DNA of 64,000 nt from Sialis fuliginosa. Taxonomy: Eukaryota > Arthropoda > Insecta > Megaloptera > Sialidae. The stretch spans positions 28,836,151 through 28,900,150 of the forward strand of contig OY540814.1 of the NCBI GenBank assembly GCA_961205875.1. The letters are read 5' to 3'. Positions within the stretch are counted from its first letter, which is position 1, and every line of letters starts with the position of its first letter. Below are positions 23,640 to 35,280 of this stretch, piece after piece. The notes beneath the pieces are model-generated. The model saw nothing but the letters and a program-made list of their open reading frames with translations. It made no database searches and was not told the origin of the DNA. The position numbers were made by a program, and so were the translations under genes.

Positions 23640-24080
23640 CATACATATTATAAAGCTCAACGTCTCTCTGTCTGTCTGTCTGTCCGTTTGTGCACTTATA
23701 ACTCGAGAATCACTTATCCAATTTACGTGTTTTTTTTTTTTAATTCATACATATGCTTTCTGACCAAGTTTTAGTATATATTTTGTTACGTTAGGTAACA
23801 TAAGGAATAATAGTAATTCAAGTCGGAAAAAAATCTTATAAATATCGGTTCCTATGTGAGATAGGGGGTTCTTTCCCCCTCGAAACTCCTATTCCTACGG
23901 TATTTTTCCCGCCGGATCTAATGAAATTAATTACAACCCTCCATACGTGCGACAGGGACGAGTCTGTCTGTCTGTCTGTTACGTTATCACGGCTAAATAA
24001 CTGAACCGATCTTGATGAAATTTTGCAGAGAAATAGCGCTTGCATCCTGAGAAAGAACATAGGTTACTTTATATCCTGAA
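23640..24080 (+). mobile_element. Composite of two microsatellite-associated repeats
   Basis: The first part (about 23645-23835) matches the element at 15030-15782. The second (about 23935-24065) is the ACGGCTAAATAACTGAACCG plus AATAGCGCTTGCATCC Helitron-like type. The open frame on the minus strand across this region is made of repeat sequence and is not a gene. A pure G run follows near 24147-24161. Confidence 0.55.
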
Positions 24081-25077
24081 AAATGCATTAAATAAAAAAA
24101 ATACAAATTTCACGCGAACGAAACAAGTACTATTAAGTAATTGAGTGGGGGGGGGGGGGGGTACAGCGAAAAAATCTATGACAATTTAATTTTCTGTAAA
24201 TGGGGTGTCTGTATCTATATGCAAATAATTGATATTTTTATATCCCCCCCCCCCTCGCTACTCCTTGGCCCAATCGATGGGAAGACGTGAGTTGTCCACT
24301 CGAGTAGGTACACTTTTTTTTAATTCCACGATACTTCCATTATAAACACAACATTAATTATCAATTTGCAAACAACTAAAGTTGTTAGGCGCCTTGTAGG
24401 AAACGCGCGTTGTACATCTTTCTTTCTCTCTCTATATATCGTGGTGTAACTTTTTTTACGAATTGGCATTATATTCACAAAGCTTTCCTCGCCAAAATTA
24501 TAACAATATCCAGTGGCGTATTCAGTTTATATTTATGTGGCATGTTTTGCCAATAATTATTGCCGCTTTCTATTTATAAAGAAATCGGAAGTTATAGATT
24601 TAGAAAAAGTTTCTTTTTTACTGTGCATTTAAAAAAGTTTTAACAGTAAGTATAAACATATCACAGAAATGTAATTAAATACAGTGGTGACTAAATTACT
24701 ATCTGTATTTATTTACATGTACAGGCTGTCCCATAAGTCCGGAACTATATTTAAAAATATATATATTAATTTACAGACTTACGAGACACCTGTATATGAA
24801 TAGTGAGTTTGGAGGAAATATACAATCGTTGGTTTTCCTGTTACCCATAAAACTTTTAATTAAAAGAAGATAAATTTTATTCTATCAATAATTAAATATT
24901 ATGTATGAAGATACTTATAAAGATAATAAAAACGGAAGTTTTGTAAAAACCACAAAAACAGAAATAATAATCACTTGTCATATGTATAATTGTCATAATT
25001 GAATAAATATACTAATTTTTACTTTCTTATACTATATGTATATGAAATAAATAAAATATAGTGACGTTAATATATGA

Positions 25078-25248
25078 AATAAAAACAAAATAATTGTTTA
25101 AACGTCAAAATTTAATAGAATAAAAAGTATTCGCGCAAGCTTTCGATTCAAAGAATCATCGTCAGGTTATTATTAAAGATCAAAATGCGCGAATACTTTT
25201 TATTCTATTAAATTTTGACGTTTAAACATGAATTATTTTGTTTTTATT
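25078..25248. repeat. Long-stem hairpin, about 60 bp arms
   Basis: AAACGTCAAAATTTAATAGA with ATAAAAAGTATTCGCGCA pairs with TGCGCGAATACTTTTTATTC and TATTAAATTTTGACGTTT. The loop of about 55 bases contains GATTCAAAGAATCATCGTCA. The axis is near 25163. Confidence 0.8.
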
Positions 25249-25279
25249 GTATATGAAATATACATAATATATTATAGGT

Positions 25280-25445
25280 ACATGTATTTATATATATTTG
25301 TTAAGCCGATTTTTTTCGAATTTTGATGTAATTATCCATTTTGACTTTCCCTTAATCCATGTGTATGTCTGTAGACGCTATAACTGAAATACAACAAATC
25401 GTTTCTATTTAAGATTTATACGTAACTTCGGAGCTACATCCAAAA
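25280..25445 (+). repeat. Dispersed repeat family with GTTAAGCCGATTTTTTTCGA
   Basis: The order GCCGATTTTTTTCGAATTTT, AATTATCCATTTTGACTTTC, AATCCAT and a short TGTCTGT stretch recurs near 26580-26770 and 33060-33190. The 26.6 and 33.0 kb copies continue into a shared GTTCATAACAGAG block. No coding sequence is seen. Confidence 0.55.
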
Positions 25446-25537
25446 AACATCTGCCAAGTAAATGCACAGTGCTTCCTCGTGCTAAATTTACCAAAGGTAG
25501 TTATTTATTCAACAATTTATTTTTTTGTTGAGATAAA

Positions 25538-26060
25538 GCCAAGCTGACATATCAACTATTCAACTTATTTATTAAATTTTCAATTTGAATTCCTTAATAA
25601 TAGCCGAAGGCGGTTTCGAAGGTCTTCGGGCATTAGATAGTCTTAAAGATAATGGTGTAAGCTATATTAAAAAAAAAAACTGGAGTCTCTTCGATCGCGC
25701 CAAGCTGACATATTAACTATTCAACTTATTTGTTAAATTTTCAATTTAAATTTCTTAATAATAGCCGAAGGCGGACACGAAGGTCTTCGGGCATTAGATA
25801 GTCTTAAAGATAATGGTGTAAGCTATATTTAAAAAAAAAACTGGAGTCTCTTCGATCGCGCCAAGCTGACATATTAACTATTCAACTTATTTGTTAAATT
25901 TTCAATTTGAATTCCTTAATAATAGCCGAAGGAGGTTACGAAGGTCTTCGGGCATTAGATAGTTTTAAAGATAATGGTGTAAGCTATATTTTAAAAAAAA
26001 ACTGGAGTCTCCTCGATCGCGCCAAGCTGACATATTAACTATTCAACTTATTTGTTATAT
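25538..26060 (+). repeat. 161 bp tandem array, about three units
   Basis: GCCAAGCTGACAT occurs at 25538, 25699, 25860 and 26021, an exact 161-base period. Units contain AATAGCCGAAGG, TCTTCGGGCATTAGATAGT, TAATGGTGTAAGCTATATT and GATCGCGCC. Monomers at 11345-11880 are diverged relatives. Ends of the TGCCAAGTAAATGCAC foldback family flank the array (25441-25515 and 26075-26130), so it may have expanded inside such an element. Confidence 0.88.
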
Positions 26061-27231
26061 TATTTTATATGTTGTTTTACTAAAAAATATTAGTTCGAAA
26101 TTTTTCTTAAAACGCACCTAAATATTTTTTCGTATTCATTTCGAATTGATTAATTAACACATAAGTAGGCGACATTAATCATTTTTTATTACGATTACAA
26201 TTTTTTATTTTTTAATGTGGCTATTACTGATAATTTTTATCCTTTAGGGTGATAGTTTTAACCAAGTTTATTTATATCGACAAAATCCACACGTCAAGCT
26301 CTTAGTTTAGACGTATGTGTTTTAATCAATTGTGGTTTCTTTAAACAAATATACCGCTATTTGTATTAACGAATCTAAAAATATATTGTTATAACTAATT
26401 ACGTAAACCAGATAGTTTTGTTTGTTTTTGTTTTTTAAAGTAACTGACTCAATTTTCCAAGTACAAATACACTGCATTTTGTTGCTTGTATCCGTTTAAA
26501 AATACGGTCAATTTTCTCCAAAATTAAAAAAATTTCGAGGGGGTTAAATACATATGAATTTCTTATACCATGTACATATGTATATGAAATATACATATAG
26601 TATAAGTAAGTATAGTGAAGCCGATTTTTTTTGAACTCCGGATTTTTACGGAATTATCTATTTTGACCTTCCCTGAATCCATCGCCATGATGTCTGTGTG
26701 TCCGTCTGTCGGCCTGTCTGTCTGTAAGCGCTGTAACTCAAATACGACAAATCGTAGAAGGGTGATATTTTATATTTAAGATTAATTTTTGGCTGGGAAG
26801 AAAACGTCCTATTTTTGAAAACGATCTTTCAACCGGATACGGATGTTTACCTACGTCGATTTTTTAATTTTTCGAATTACTCTGAAACAGTGCGAAATAG
26901 AGAAAAATGGTCAAGTTAAAAAATGTAGGTAATATCTATATCTATAATTTATGTTCTATTCATTTTTTTTTAAAAACGAATTTTTGAAGAAAAAAATTTA
27001 TTATAATTCAAATGGTTCATAACAGAGAAAAAAATGTATGGGGAATAAATTATAGATAATAACATACTCAACATTTTTTATCTAAAACATTTTTTGTCAC
27101 TGACATGGGCCTTATTTGCCGCAGGTACTTTATTTCAACAAAATAAAAGTCTAGTTCGTATATAAAGCGAATTTTCATTATATCGATTAAAACAATCAAG
27201 ACGGACGTGCGCTATTGAATTAAAAACAAAA

Positions 27232-27438
27232 CTAGAATTGAATTACTTGAACAAGCCGCGCGCGGTGGTCGATGGAGGAGAGTGGTCCAGTGCACAATAT
27301 CCCCTTATCAGGTAAGCCGAAACCAGATCCCGGCGGCAGATGGTGTGAATGAAGGGAACGGACGATTATGACGCCCGTACCTTTGGGAACACCGTGAGGG
27401 AGACCGTCTGGGTACATAGTACATATACACCGTGACAC
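27232..27438. other. GC-rich island of unknown role
   Basis: About 200 bases with CG-rich composition stand out from the AT-rich surroundings. On the + strand an ATG at 27272 follows an in-frame TGA, runs 13 codons, and meets a good donor (CAG|GTAAGC) at 27311/27312, ending after codon position 1. On the minus strand there is a 68-codon frame with no recognisable domain. It may be an alternative first exon of the downstream zfh1 gene or a fragment of foreign or mobile DNA. Confidence 0.35.
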
Positions 27439-27636
27439 AGTGGCTTACAAAATGTTAGTCATTAAAAAGTTCGACGTAGAATTTATCGATATTGAATCCG
27501 TATATGTTTTTTTTTCTCTCTTGAAAGTATGGAATTAATTAAGATTTTTTTGTATTGGAATGATTTATTATTGAAGTTTTTAACGAAAAGAACTTTTAAT
27601 TAATTTTTTTTCTTTACTAGTTCCCGATTTTTGCTT

Positions 27637-28030
27637 CCTCGCAATATCGAAGATGCGAGAAGCTTTGTGATCGTTTCAGATTGACACAAAAAAAAAGTTC
27701 ACCGATTTCAAATTTTTTTTTCGTTCCGTGTCTGTCTGTCTGTCCGTCTGTCTCCTGAATCCTTGTCACACGCATAACTCATAAACCACTGAAATCGATA
27801 TTGTTGAAACTTAGTCGGATGGTTGGGTCTGGCTTGAGGACGGTCCCATTTCAAAATCATGTGTAAGGGGGAGGAGTGACAACCCAAAATATTTATTTTT
27901 TCAAGATATCTCAAGAATGACACATGTTACGTGAAAACTGTATAGAATATTTTTTGTAGAGCATTAAATTTCATATAATATGGGTCTACAACGTTTGTTG
28001 TAAAATATTCCCTTACACAGATTTATCTCA
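27637..28030 (+). repeat. Dispersed repeat family R7 (copy 2)
   Basis: GCTTCCTCGCAATATCGAAG, GAAGCTTTGTGATCGTTTC, TGTCTGTCTGTCTGTCCGTC, TCACACGCATAACTCATAAA and AAGAATGACACATGTTACGT follow the order seen in 7046-7720. It leads directly into the 153 bp tandem array, which may have expanded from its tail. Confidence 0.65.
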
Positions 28031-28054
28031 ATTTATTTTAAAAATTCGGTTAAT

Positions 28055-28995
28055 GTCTTTGGCAACATTTTGATGACCACTGTTGTAAATAAAAGACACG
28101 GAGTTTTCTTTAATCTATCCTTGATGGAATTGCTGCAAAAGCCTCCAAATTTCATTGAAATATCTTTTTATGCAATGTAAATAATATACCATCTCAGATT
28201 AATTAATGTCTTTGGCAACATTTTGATGACCACTGTTGTAAATAAAAGACACGAAATTTTCTTTAATCTCTCCTAGATAGAATTGCTGCAAAAGCCTCCA
28301 AATTTCATTGAGATATCTTTTTATGCAATGTAAATAATATACCATCTCAGATTAATTAATGTCTTTGGCAACATTTTGATGACCACTGTTGTAAATAAAA
28401 TACACGAAGTTTTCTTTAATCTATCCTAGATAGAACTGCTGTAAAAGCCTCTAAATTTAATTGAAATAACTTTTTATGCAATGTAAATAATATACCATCT
28501 CAGGTTAATTAACGTCTTTGGCAACATTTTGATGACCACTGTTGTAAATAAAATACACGAAATTTTCTATAATCTATCGTAGATAGAATTGCTGCAAAAG
28601 CCTCCAAATTTCATTGAGATAACTTTTTATGCAATGTAAATAATATACCATCTCAGATTAATTAATGTCTTTGGCAACATTTTGATGACCACTGTTGTAA
28701 ATAAAATACACGAAGTTTTCTTTAATCTATCCTAGATAGAACTGCTGTAAAAGCCTCTAAATTTAATTGAAATAACTTTTTATGCAATGTAAATAATATA
28801 CCATCTCAGGTTAATTAACGTCTTTGGCAACATTTTGATGACCACTGTTGTAAATAAAATACACGAAATTTTCTATAATCTATCGTAGATAGAATTGCTG
28901 CAAAAGCCTCCAAATTTCATTGAGATAACTTTTTATGCAATGTAAATAATATACCATCTCAGGTTAATTAATGTCTTTGGCAACATTTTGACGGT
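28055..28995 (+). repeat. 153 bp satellite, six units plus a partial
   Basis: GTCTTTGGCAACATTTTGAT recurs at 28055, 28208, 28361, 28514, 28667, 28820 and 28973, always exactly 153 bases apart. Units 3 and 5 appear identical base for base. Units 4 and 6 differ from them but match each other except near the end, so a 306 bp dimer has itself been duplicated. The period has not drifted at all, which implies recent unequal exchange. Confidence 0.95.
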
Positions 28996-29269
28996 AGCTG
29001 TTGTAAGTAAGGACATAGGGGATTGCTTCAACCTGTGCAGGGGTTGCAGAGCACCCTACGCACTATGCTCACGTGTGTATACATACGTACTATATATCGA
29101 TAGGTCATTTACATCTCCAACCGTTTGTTTGAACATTATGTGGACTCTGATTGTTCCCATTGTTTTCATAGATTTTGTTTGAAAGTGCTGCCCTATGAAA
29201 TCAAATTACCTGTAGAAATATTTGTTCTGACGTCGGGTGTATTTTATATCAACTTGAAATACATTATTA

Positions 29270-29425
29270 TTATATAAGGTACTGGCACCAGTAATGGCAA
29301 ATTTTTAATTAAATATACTGAATTAGAAATATGTGTTGATATTTGATTACGACCACTTCTGAATATTAATCTATGTACATTTAACTGTCTTATAGCGTGA
29401 TTTGATGACAATCGGCCAATAGGTG
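29270..29425 (+). repeat. Dispersed repeat, inverted partner at 44300-44462
   Basis: GTACTGGCACCAGTAATGG, AATATACTGAATTAGAAATA, TGTTGATATTTGATTACGAC and AACTGTCTTATAGCGTGATT all have reverse-complement counterparts in the same order near 44300-44462. Neither copy shows clear termini. Confidence 0.65.
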
Positions 29426-30394
29426 TTAAAATGGTGGACATTTAAACTAATTATTTATTAATTATTATATTATCATAGCAACTGCTTTACATTGTTTCAA
29501 ATTTGACGATTCTTTCTTTCATATCTTTTGTGTTATAGTACTTGGATCTTGGCTTCTGGGTGCAAGCCGCGTCGATTTGGTCGTGTTATCGGCCAACGTT
29601 TCGTCACACATTGCAGTGGACTACGAAATTATTGTTTGAAAAATATAGTTGAATTATTTTATATCATTTTATTCTACACAATTCTTTACTACATTATATT
29701 GTTCAATATTTAACTGCATTGCAAAAAATCGCGATGGCAACAAACTTTTTTCCGACTTGATTTACTATTATCGTCACGGCTTATTCTTTATGTAACAAAA
29801 TATATACTAAAACCTGGTCAAATCAGATAAGTGGTTCACTAACGGACAGACAAACAGACGTTCATATATACCTATCTATTTTAATAATTTATATTAAAGA
29901 ATAAAAACATGTGCTTTTAAGACCTACAGCGCATTTAATAAGTAGGTGTCCCCTATCCATAAAAAGTAACAGGAAAGTGTTAAAAATTGACACTTACGGC
30001 ATTTAACTTGAAAAGCATGAAAAAAAATCACACAAAGAAACAGAACCTCCCATGGTTTTCAGATGTTATACATTATGTTGTCTCTAACTAATCCAAAGTT
30101 ATAAAATAATTCCTGTAAAACACACATCTGGATGCAAAACCTTCAAAACGTAAAAAAAATGTCACGTTCAGTTAATTATATATGTGTAACTGAAGAGGTC
30201 ATAAAATCGCGCATTAAATTCACTTTGTTAATAATTACTGAGAGATTGTTTTTCATTAAAAATGTTTACGTCTATATGAAACGTATTTTTATGATATAGT
30301 TTATTAGAATTCTGTATAGTAATTATTTTTCTCAGTATATTTCTTACCTACCTAGAAAATAGGAAATAACAGTTTCTACAATATCTTTCTATGC

Positions 30395-30430
30395 CAGGGC
30401 TGGCCAACCCCGCGGCCCGCGACGCTCTTT
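30395..30430 (+). mobile_element. hAT-like terminal remnant
   Basis: CAGGGCTGGCCAACCCCGCG followed by GCCCGCGACGCTC resembles the left terminus of hAT elements that read CAGGGGTGGCCAACC. No matching right end was found before 30505, so this is probably one surviving end. Confidence 0.4.
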
Positions 30431-30504
30431 TTGTTTTTATATTTTTTATTTTAATTATCAGGTGTTTCAGAATGACTGAGGTTGGGTTCTATTTATGTGA
30501 CTAA

Positions 30505-30975
30505 GGCGGCTATTACACTATCAAAGAAATATGATAAAATTTCTTTGATCAAAGAAATATGACAGTGTAATAAGTTAACTTTTATAATATTTACCTTCAT
30601 AATATTTCTATGATCATAGTTAATGACAGTCTCTTATATTTGAAGAAAGTTTTTTGACATCAAAAACAAAATGGCGACTACAGTTATCACTGACAGTTAC
30701 AGTTATATAATTATTAATATATGAATATCAACAAAATCCAGTATTATATGATAATCTTCTTATTGATTATAAAAACCACAATACACGGTTGTAAATTCAA
30801 ACCTCGATCGCGTCAATTGACGAACATCCACGCACTGATAATCAAAATGCACCAAAAAAGAAGAAAATGTCCCTAGATAATATTGAGAAAATATTATCAA
30901 ATATTTTATGTAGTGTAATAGAACAAAATCTCATATTTTATCAAAGAAATATGATCAAATCTTTGTCAAAGATCT
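30505..30975 (+). mobile_element. PIF/Harbinger-like MITE, family B copy 3, right end missing
   Basis: It begins GGCGGCTATTACACTATCAA after TAA (30502-30504) and follows the full-length copy at 42383 closely, including AAAATGGCGACTAC and ACCTCGATCGCGTCAATTGA. It stops matching at about 30975, within TTTGTCAAAGATCTT, so the right terminus and its duplication are lost. Confidence 0.8.
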
Positions 30976-31237
30976 TAACTAATCATTTTAATTGATAATT
31001 TTGTTTTATAATAAATAAAACCAATATTTATTAGTAGTTTAAATATTTGAAACCATACAGATATATTTATATATTAATATCGTAAGTTGAGTCTTTACAT
31101 AAAAAAAGAGATGGGGCGTATTGTGGGTCTATGCTTGTCTTTATTTTAACATGAGTGAAAAATAAAATACAGAATGTATTTATGGCTATGCTAGCTGTCA
31201 TAATTATTTATTAAAAATGTTCCCATGAAAACTAAGA

Positions 31238-31459
31238 TTGTTTTTAACCATTGTAAACCTGCTGCATATGGCGACCATTTGCAGCACGCACCTTTGCATT
31301 GTGTCCCCGAGAACACATGCCGAAACGTTGGACCCACCAAGGTGCATACACACATACGCATCCGGCATGTGCAATTGTTGTTTTAATATTTCACGGACAT
31401 TGTTGTTCCCGATGCAGAATATTTAAAATAGTTCTCAGAATTGTTATAGTTCTTAAGAT
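31238..31459. other. Intergenic, no gene supported
   Basis: Short overlapping + strand frames in this slightly GC-richer patch have no domain. GAGAACACATGCCGAAACGT recalls repeat motifs rather than coding sequence. Nothing else is recognised. Confidence 0.35.
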
Positions 31460-32505
31460 CAGTGGCGAAGCGTCCATGGTAGCAGGGGAAGCGGTGCTTC
31501 CCTTTCTTTATGGGTAAATTAATACAAATCTGTGTTTTCAATAATTTAAAAATCTTATTAGAATATTCATCTTTATGCGCAACCCAAACATTTTAACCAA
31601 AAGTCAAAAATAGCATTTAATATTAATTTACACGTTCAATTATAAAATTATAATATGTCTACGTCTTATTTTCTTGTATTTTAGTCGATATTTGTATGAC
31701 GAGTTGAAGGAAATTTCACTAAAAAATTTCGAATTTTTGATTTCGTTAAAAGTATGTTTATTGTATAGAAAATGACGTGAAAAGTTGAATGTTTCAAACC
31801 GCAGTTCTGTATCTCCAACCGTTCTTGAGATATAGCCTCTCAAAGTTTTAGTTTTTTCAAATTTTTGGAGAAAAAAGGCCATAACTTTTGAACGCGTGGT
31901 CGGAATTGATTTTAGTTGGCGGATTTGGAATCAGCGTGTCAAAATCTATATAATGACATGTATAATACCTTATAATTCGCGAAAAAAAATTTCGCGAAAA
32001 ATCGAAAAAATTCAAAGGGGTATACCTTAAAAAAATGTCGATTTTTGACCAAAATTTTTTTGTCGAATTTAAAAGTATTATACATGTCATTATATAGATT
32101 TTGATACGCTGATTTCAAATCCGTCAACTAAAATCAATTCCGACCACGCGTTCAAAAGTTATGACCTTTTTTCTCCAAAAATTTGAAAAAACTAAAACTT
32201 TGAGAGGCTATATCTCGAGAACGGTTTGAGATACAGACCTGCGATTTGAAACATTCAACTTTCTACGTCATTTTCTATACAATAAACATACTTTTAACGA
32301 AATAAAAAAATCTAAATTTTTTAGTGAAATTTCCTGCAGTGAACTTCAACTCATCATACAAATATCGACTAAAATACAAAAAAATAAGACGTAGAATTAT
32401 TTAGTTACTATATAAATATATAAGAATTTATTCAAAAAAGTAAAAGCTTGAACTAAAGCTGTTTCAGGAGGAGGAGGATTGACAAAATATGCTTCCCTTT
32501 TAAAA
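31460..32505. mobile_element. Foldback element carrying palindrome P, copy 2
   Basis: The left side starts CAGTGGCGAAGCGTCCATGG, then GAAGCGGTGCTTCCC. The central near-perfect palindrome spans 31661-32392 with its axis near 32027. The right flank ends near GATTGACAAAATATGCTTCC, which appears inverted on the left side of copy 3 (about 57960-58000). Left-flank sequence (31560-31660) appears inverted to the right of copy 1. The three copies together show a larger unit with non-palindromic flanks around the palindrome. Confidence 0.8.
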
Positions 32506-33049
32506 ATTTCCAAAAGTCAATAATCAAAAAATATATACCTACATATTTATTATGTTAACTCGATATATTTGTAGAAACAAGTGAAGCTTTGACACAGCAA
32601 GTACCTTTGGAATCGGACAAGTAGCGACATCTATGCGTGCGTTTCGGTACTAGACCGGTTTTCAGCGTTGAATATGTCGTTTTTCAAATGACGTTAATTG
32701 TTTTATGGTTAAAGTTTATAACGATGTTTCTAAATAAATCAATTAAATGCTACATATGCTTGTCCTATTTGGATTCACGCCCATTTTAACCCAGTTGGTT
32801 CACTTAAATAACAATCTTCAAATTTTGAAACCTAACCAATATTCTATATTTACTTAAGCAGTTATAAATTATGTTTTAATTCGAAATTTATTAATGAATA
32901 TAAACTAAAAACATTCTAGAAATATTGTTCATTTATTTATTTGTTGATAAAAATATAAAAACGTTACCTATATATATATATTTTATAAATTCGTTGATTA
33001 TTTAATTTTGTAGGCCTAGAGACAATATTTTATTTTATTTTTTTACTTT

Positions 33050-33745
33050 CTTACACTATGTATATGAAATATACATGGTATAAGTAAGTATAGTAAAGCC
33101 GATTTTTTTCGAAATCCGGATTTTGATGGAATTATCCATTTTGACCTTCTCTGAATCCATTCTGACTATTTTCGCCATAATGCCTGTGTTTCATTTTTTC
33201 GTAAAAACGAATTTTTGAAAAAAAATATTTTTATTATAATTCAAATGGTTCATAACAGAGGAGAAATATCTGCCATGAGTGTCATGGGACTTTCTTATAC
33301 GTATTACAGAGATTGAACAGTGTGTGTGTTTGCCGTAGGTACCATGGGATTTTCTTATACGTAATACTGAGAGTGAACTGTGTAGGTGAATTTAAATAAT
33401 TACATAAAAAAATTATTTCTGGCTAAATCATATATGTTGGGAAATATGTATGGGGAATAAATTATAGGTAATAACATACTCGACATTTTTCATTCAAAAA
33501 TTTACAAGAGTAAACATCCGTTTTCAGTTATTACGTTAAAAAAAATCACTTGTTATATAATGGAGAGAATAATATTACCTATAGTATTCATTTTATTCTA
33601 TCTTATTGGTTTGTCAGAAATGTTTAAATAAAATAAGAATCACGTACACAATTCACTGTTAGGATTACGTATAAGAAAGTCCCGTGGTTCCCAAGGCAGA
33701 TATTATTAAGTTATTTTCATTAATAATGTAAGATTTAAGAAAATG
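33050..33745. repeat. Dispersed repeat with nested inverted block
   Basis: It starts as the GCCGATTTTTTTCGAAATCC family. It contains two direct copies of a block ending TTTCTTATACGTAATAC (33285-33370) and an inverted counterpart TTACGTATAAGAAAGTCCCG near 33665. No open frame of interest is seen. Confidence 0.55.
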
Positions 33746-33784
33746 AAAATAATTGAAATACATTTTTTTAAATTTTAATCCATA

Positions 33785-33912
33785 CTAATATTATAAATGC
33801 GAAATTGTGTCTGTCTGTCTATGTTTGTTTGTTACCTTTTTACGACTAAACCGCTGAACCGATTTTGATGAAATCTGGCAGGGAGGTAACTTACATTCTG
33901 AGGAAGGACATT
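33785..33912 (+). mobile_element. Helitron-like repeat fragment
   Basis: ATTATAAATGCGAAATTGTG, a CTGT microsatellite, AACCGCTGAACCGATTTTGA and GTAACTTACATTCTGAGGAA identify the family described at 3118-3250. Confidence 0.6.
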
Positions 33913-34736
33913 TTATACAAATTAATCTTTTTTTTCTATACGAGACTTAATTTTGATAAAAAAAATAGAATTAAGTAAATTAGTGTAATGTTCTTGCATA
34001 CAATTAAAGTTTCTCCATTAATAAGCAATAGTAATTCAATCATAAACACATATTCCATACATACATGTTATAATGCGCCTTCATATCTATACGTTACTAT
34101 ATCTACGTACGTACAAACACACGGACACATATATACATATGTACATGCAGCTAATGCATTTTCGTGTGTATACGAAAGTTATCCTTGGTATGGCTTCAGT
34201 ATAGTAGTGTAATTTATCATAGACTGCACTCAACGATAGCCACACGGATTGGCACGTGTGTGGGGTGCAGGGGGGGAGATGCAACCCGCTGCAAATGCAA
34301 TCGTCCATTCGAAGGGGTTGGCCTACGACAAAGTTGGTGTGTGCGAATTTTAGACGCTTAAATTTAGTTTGTTTTTATCATTAAAAGTTTATTTTTAATC
34401 CTTGATGAAATTAAAAATTCCGAGGGGGGGGGGGTATTTTGGATGAAAATTTTATTATGTATGTTTATATAAATAAAATAATTTATCTGATTCATAAATA
34501 AGGCATATTTTAAAAGGAGAAAGTGTTTTATGGCATATAATAAAATTATCTGTATTTTTGGTAAACAGAAAAGGTAATATTATAATACGTTTTTTATTTA
34601 TCTACTTACTTTTTAAAAATAAAAATAAATTAATCAAAATACAAGGCTTTCGCGGTGATCTGGAAATGGATCTTGGCTTTCTTTTGGAAGAAAATCGACG
34701 CCAAGATCCATAATCAAAATACGTTTCAAAATTACA

Positions 34737-35006
34737 CAGGTCCACAAAAAAAAGTCATCTGTGCTGGGGTACAGACCCAACTTTTCTTTTTTTATTTTTT
34801 CCCGCTGAACACGAATTCGTAGTCATAATTGGGGGTTGATGAACAAAATCACGAAAAATTGGTTTTTATCGATTTTTTGGGGTTTTCTCGTGATTTTGTT
34901 CATCAACTCCCAATTAAGACGACGTATTCGTGTTCAGCGGAAAAAAATACAAAATAAAAGTTGGGTCTGTACCCCAGCACACACCACTCTTTTTTTTGTG
35001 GACCTG
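34737..35006. repeat. Near-perfect inverted repeat upstream of zfh1
   Basis: CAGGTCCACAAAAAAAAGTC with GCTGGGGTACAGACCCAACT at the left pairs with AGTTGGGTCTGTACCCCAGC and TTTTTTTGTGGACCTG at the right. The axis is near 34871, and GATGAACAAAATCACGA pairs with TCGTGATTTTGTTCATC close to the centre. The element ends about 450 bases upstream of the proposed zfh1 start site. Open frames through it are symmetry effects. Confidence 0.88.
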
Positions 35007-35280
35007 TCTTATTTTTCAATCGAGGATAATATCAAATATCAAAAAAAAAAAATGCAAAAGGACGCTAAAGAGTTTTTATGAAAAACATATTTTTTCTAAC
35101 CAATTAAGTAAAATCCTATATAAGTAAAAAAGCAAATTCACATATTAACAATAAACAAAAAACACGTCATTTTCAACATATAAAAAAATTGAACCCGTTA
35201 TCAAAATAAAATAAACAGAAGTAACAATACACTTTCGATACAAGGAAAATAATCACTTTTATTATTACACCGAAAAAAAC

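Noticed and set aside
27232..27438. 68-codon minus-strand gene
   Set aside because: No recognisable domain or splice context; kept only as a GC-rich island of unknown role.
28055..28995. CRISPR-like array
   Set aside because: The repeats are contiguous 153 bp monomers without unique spacers, in a eukaryotic genome.
28988..29182. Gene starting in the satellite tail
   Set aside because: The frame begins in the last partial satellite unit and lacks any recognisable domain.
34836..35127. Overlapping + strand frames before the zfh1 promoter
   Set aside because: They run through one arm of the inverted repeat at 34737-35006 and into poly(A)-rich DNA.
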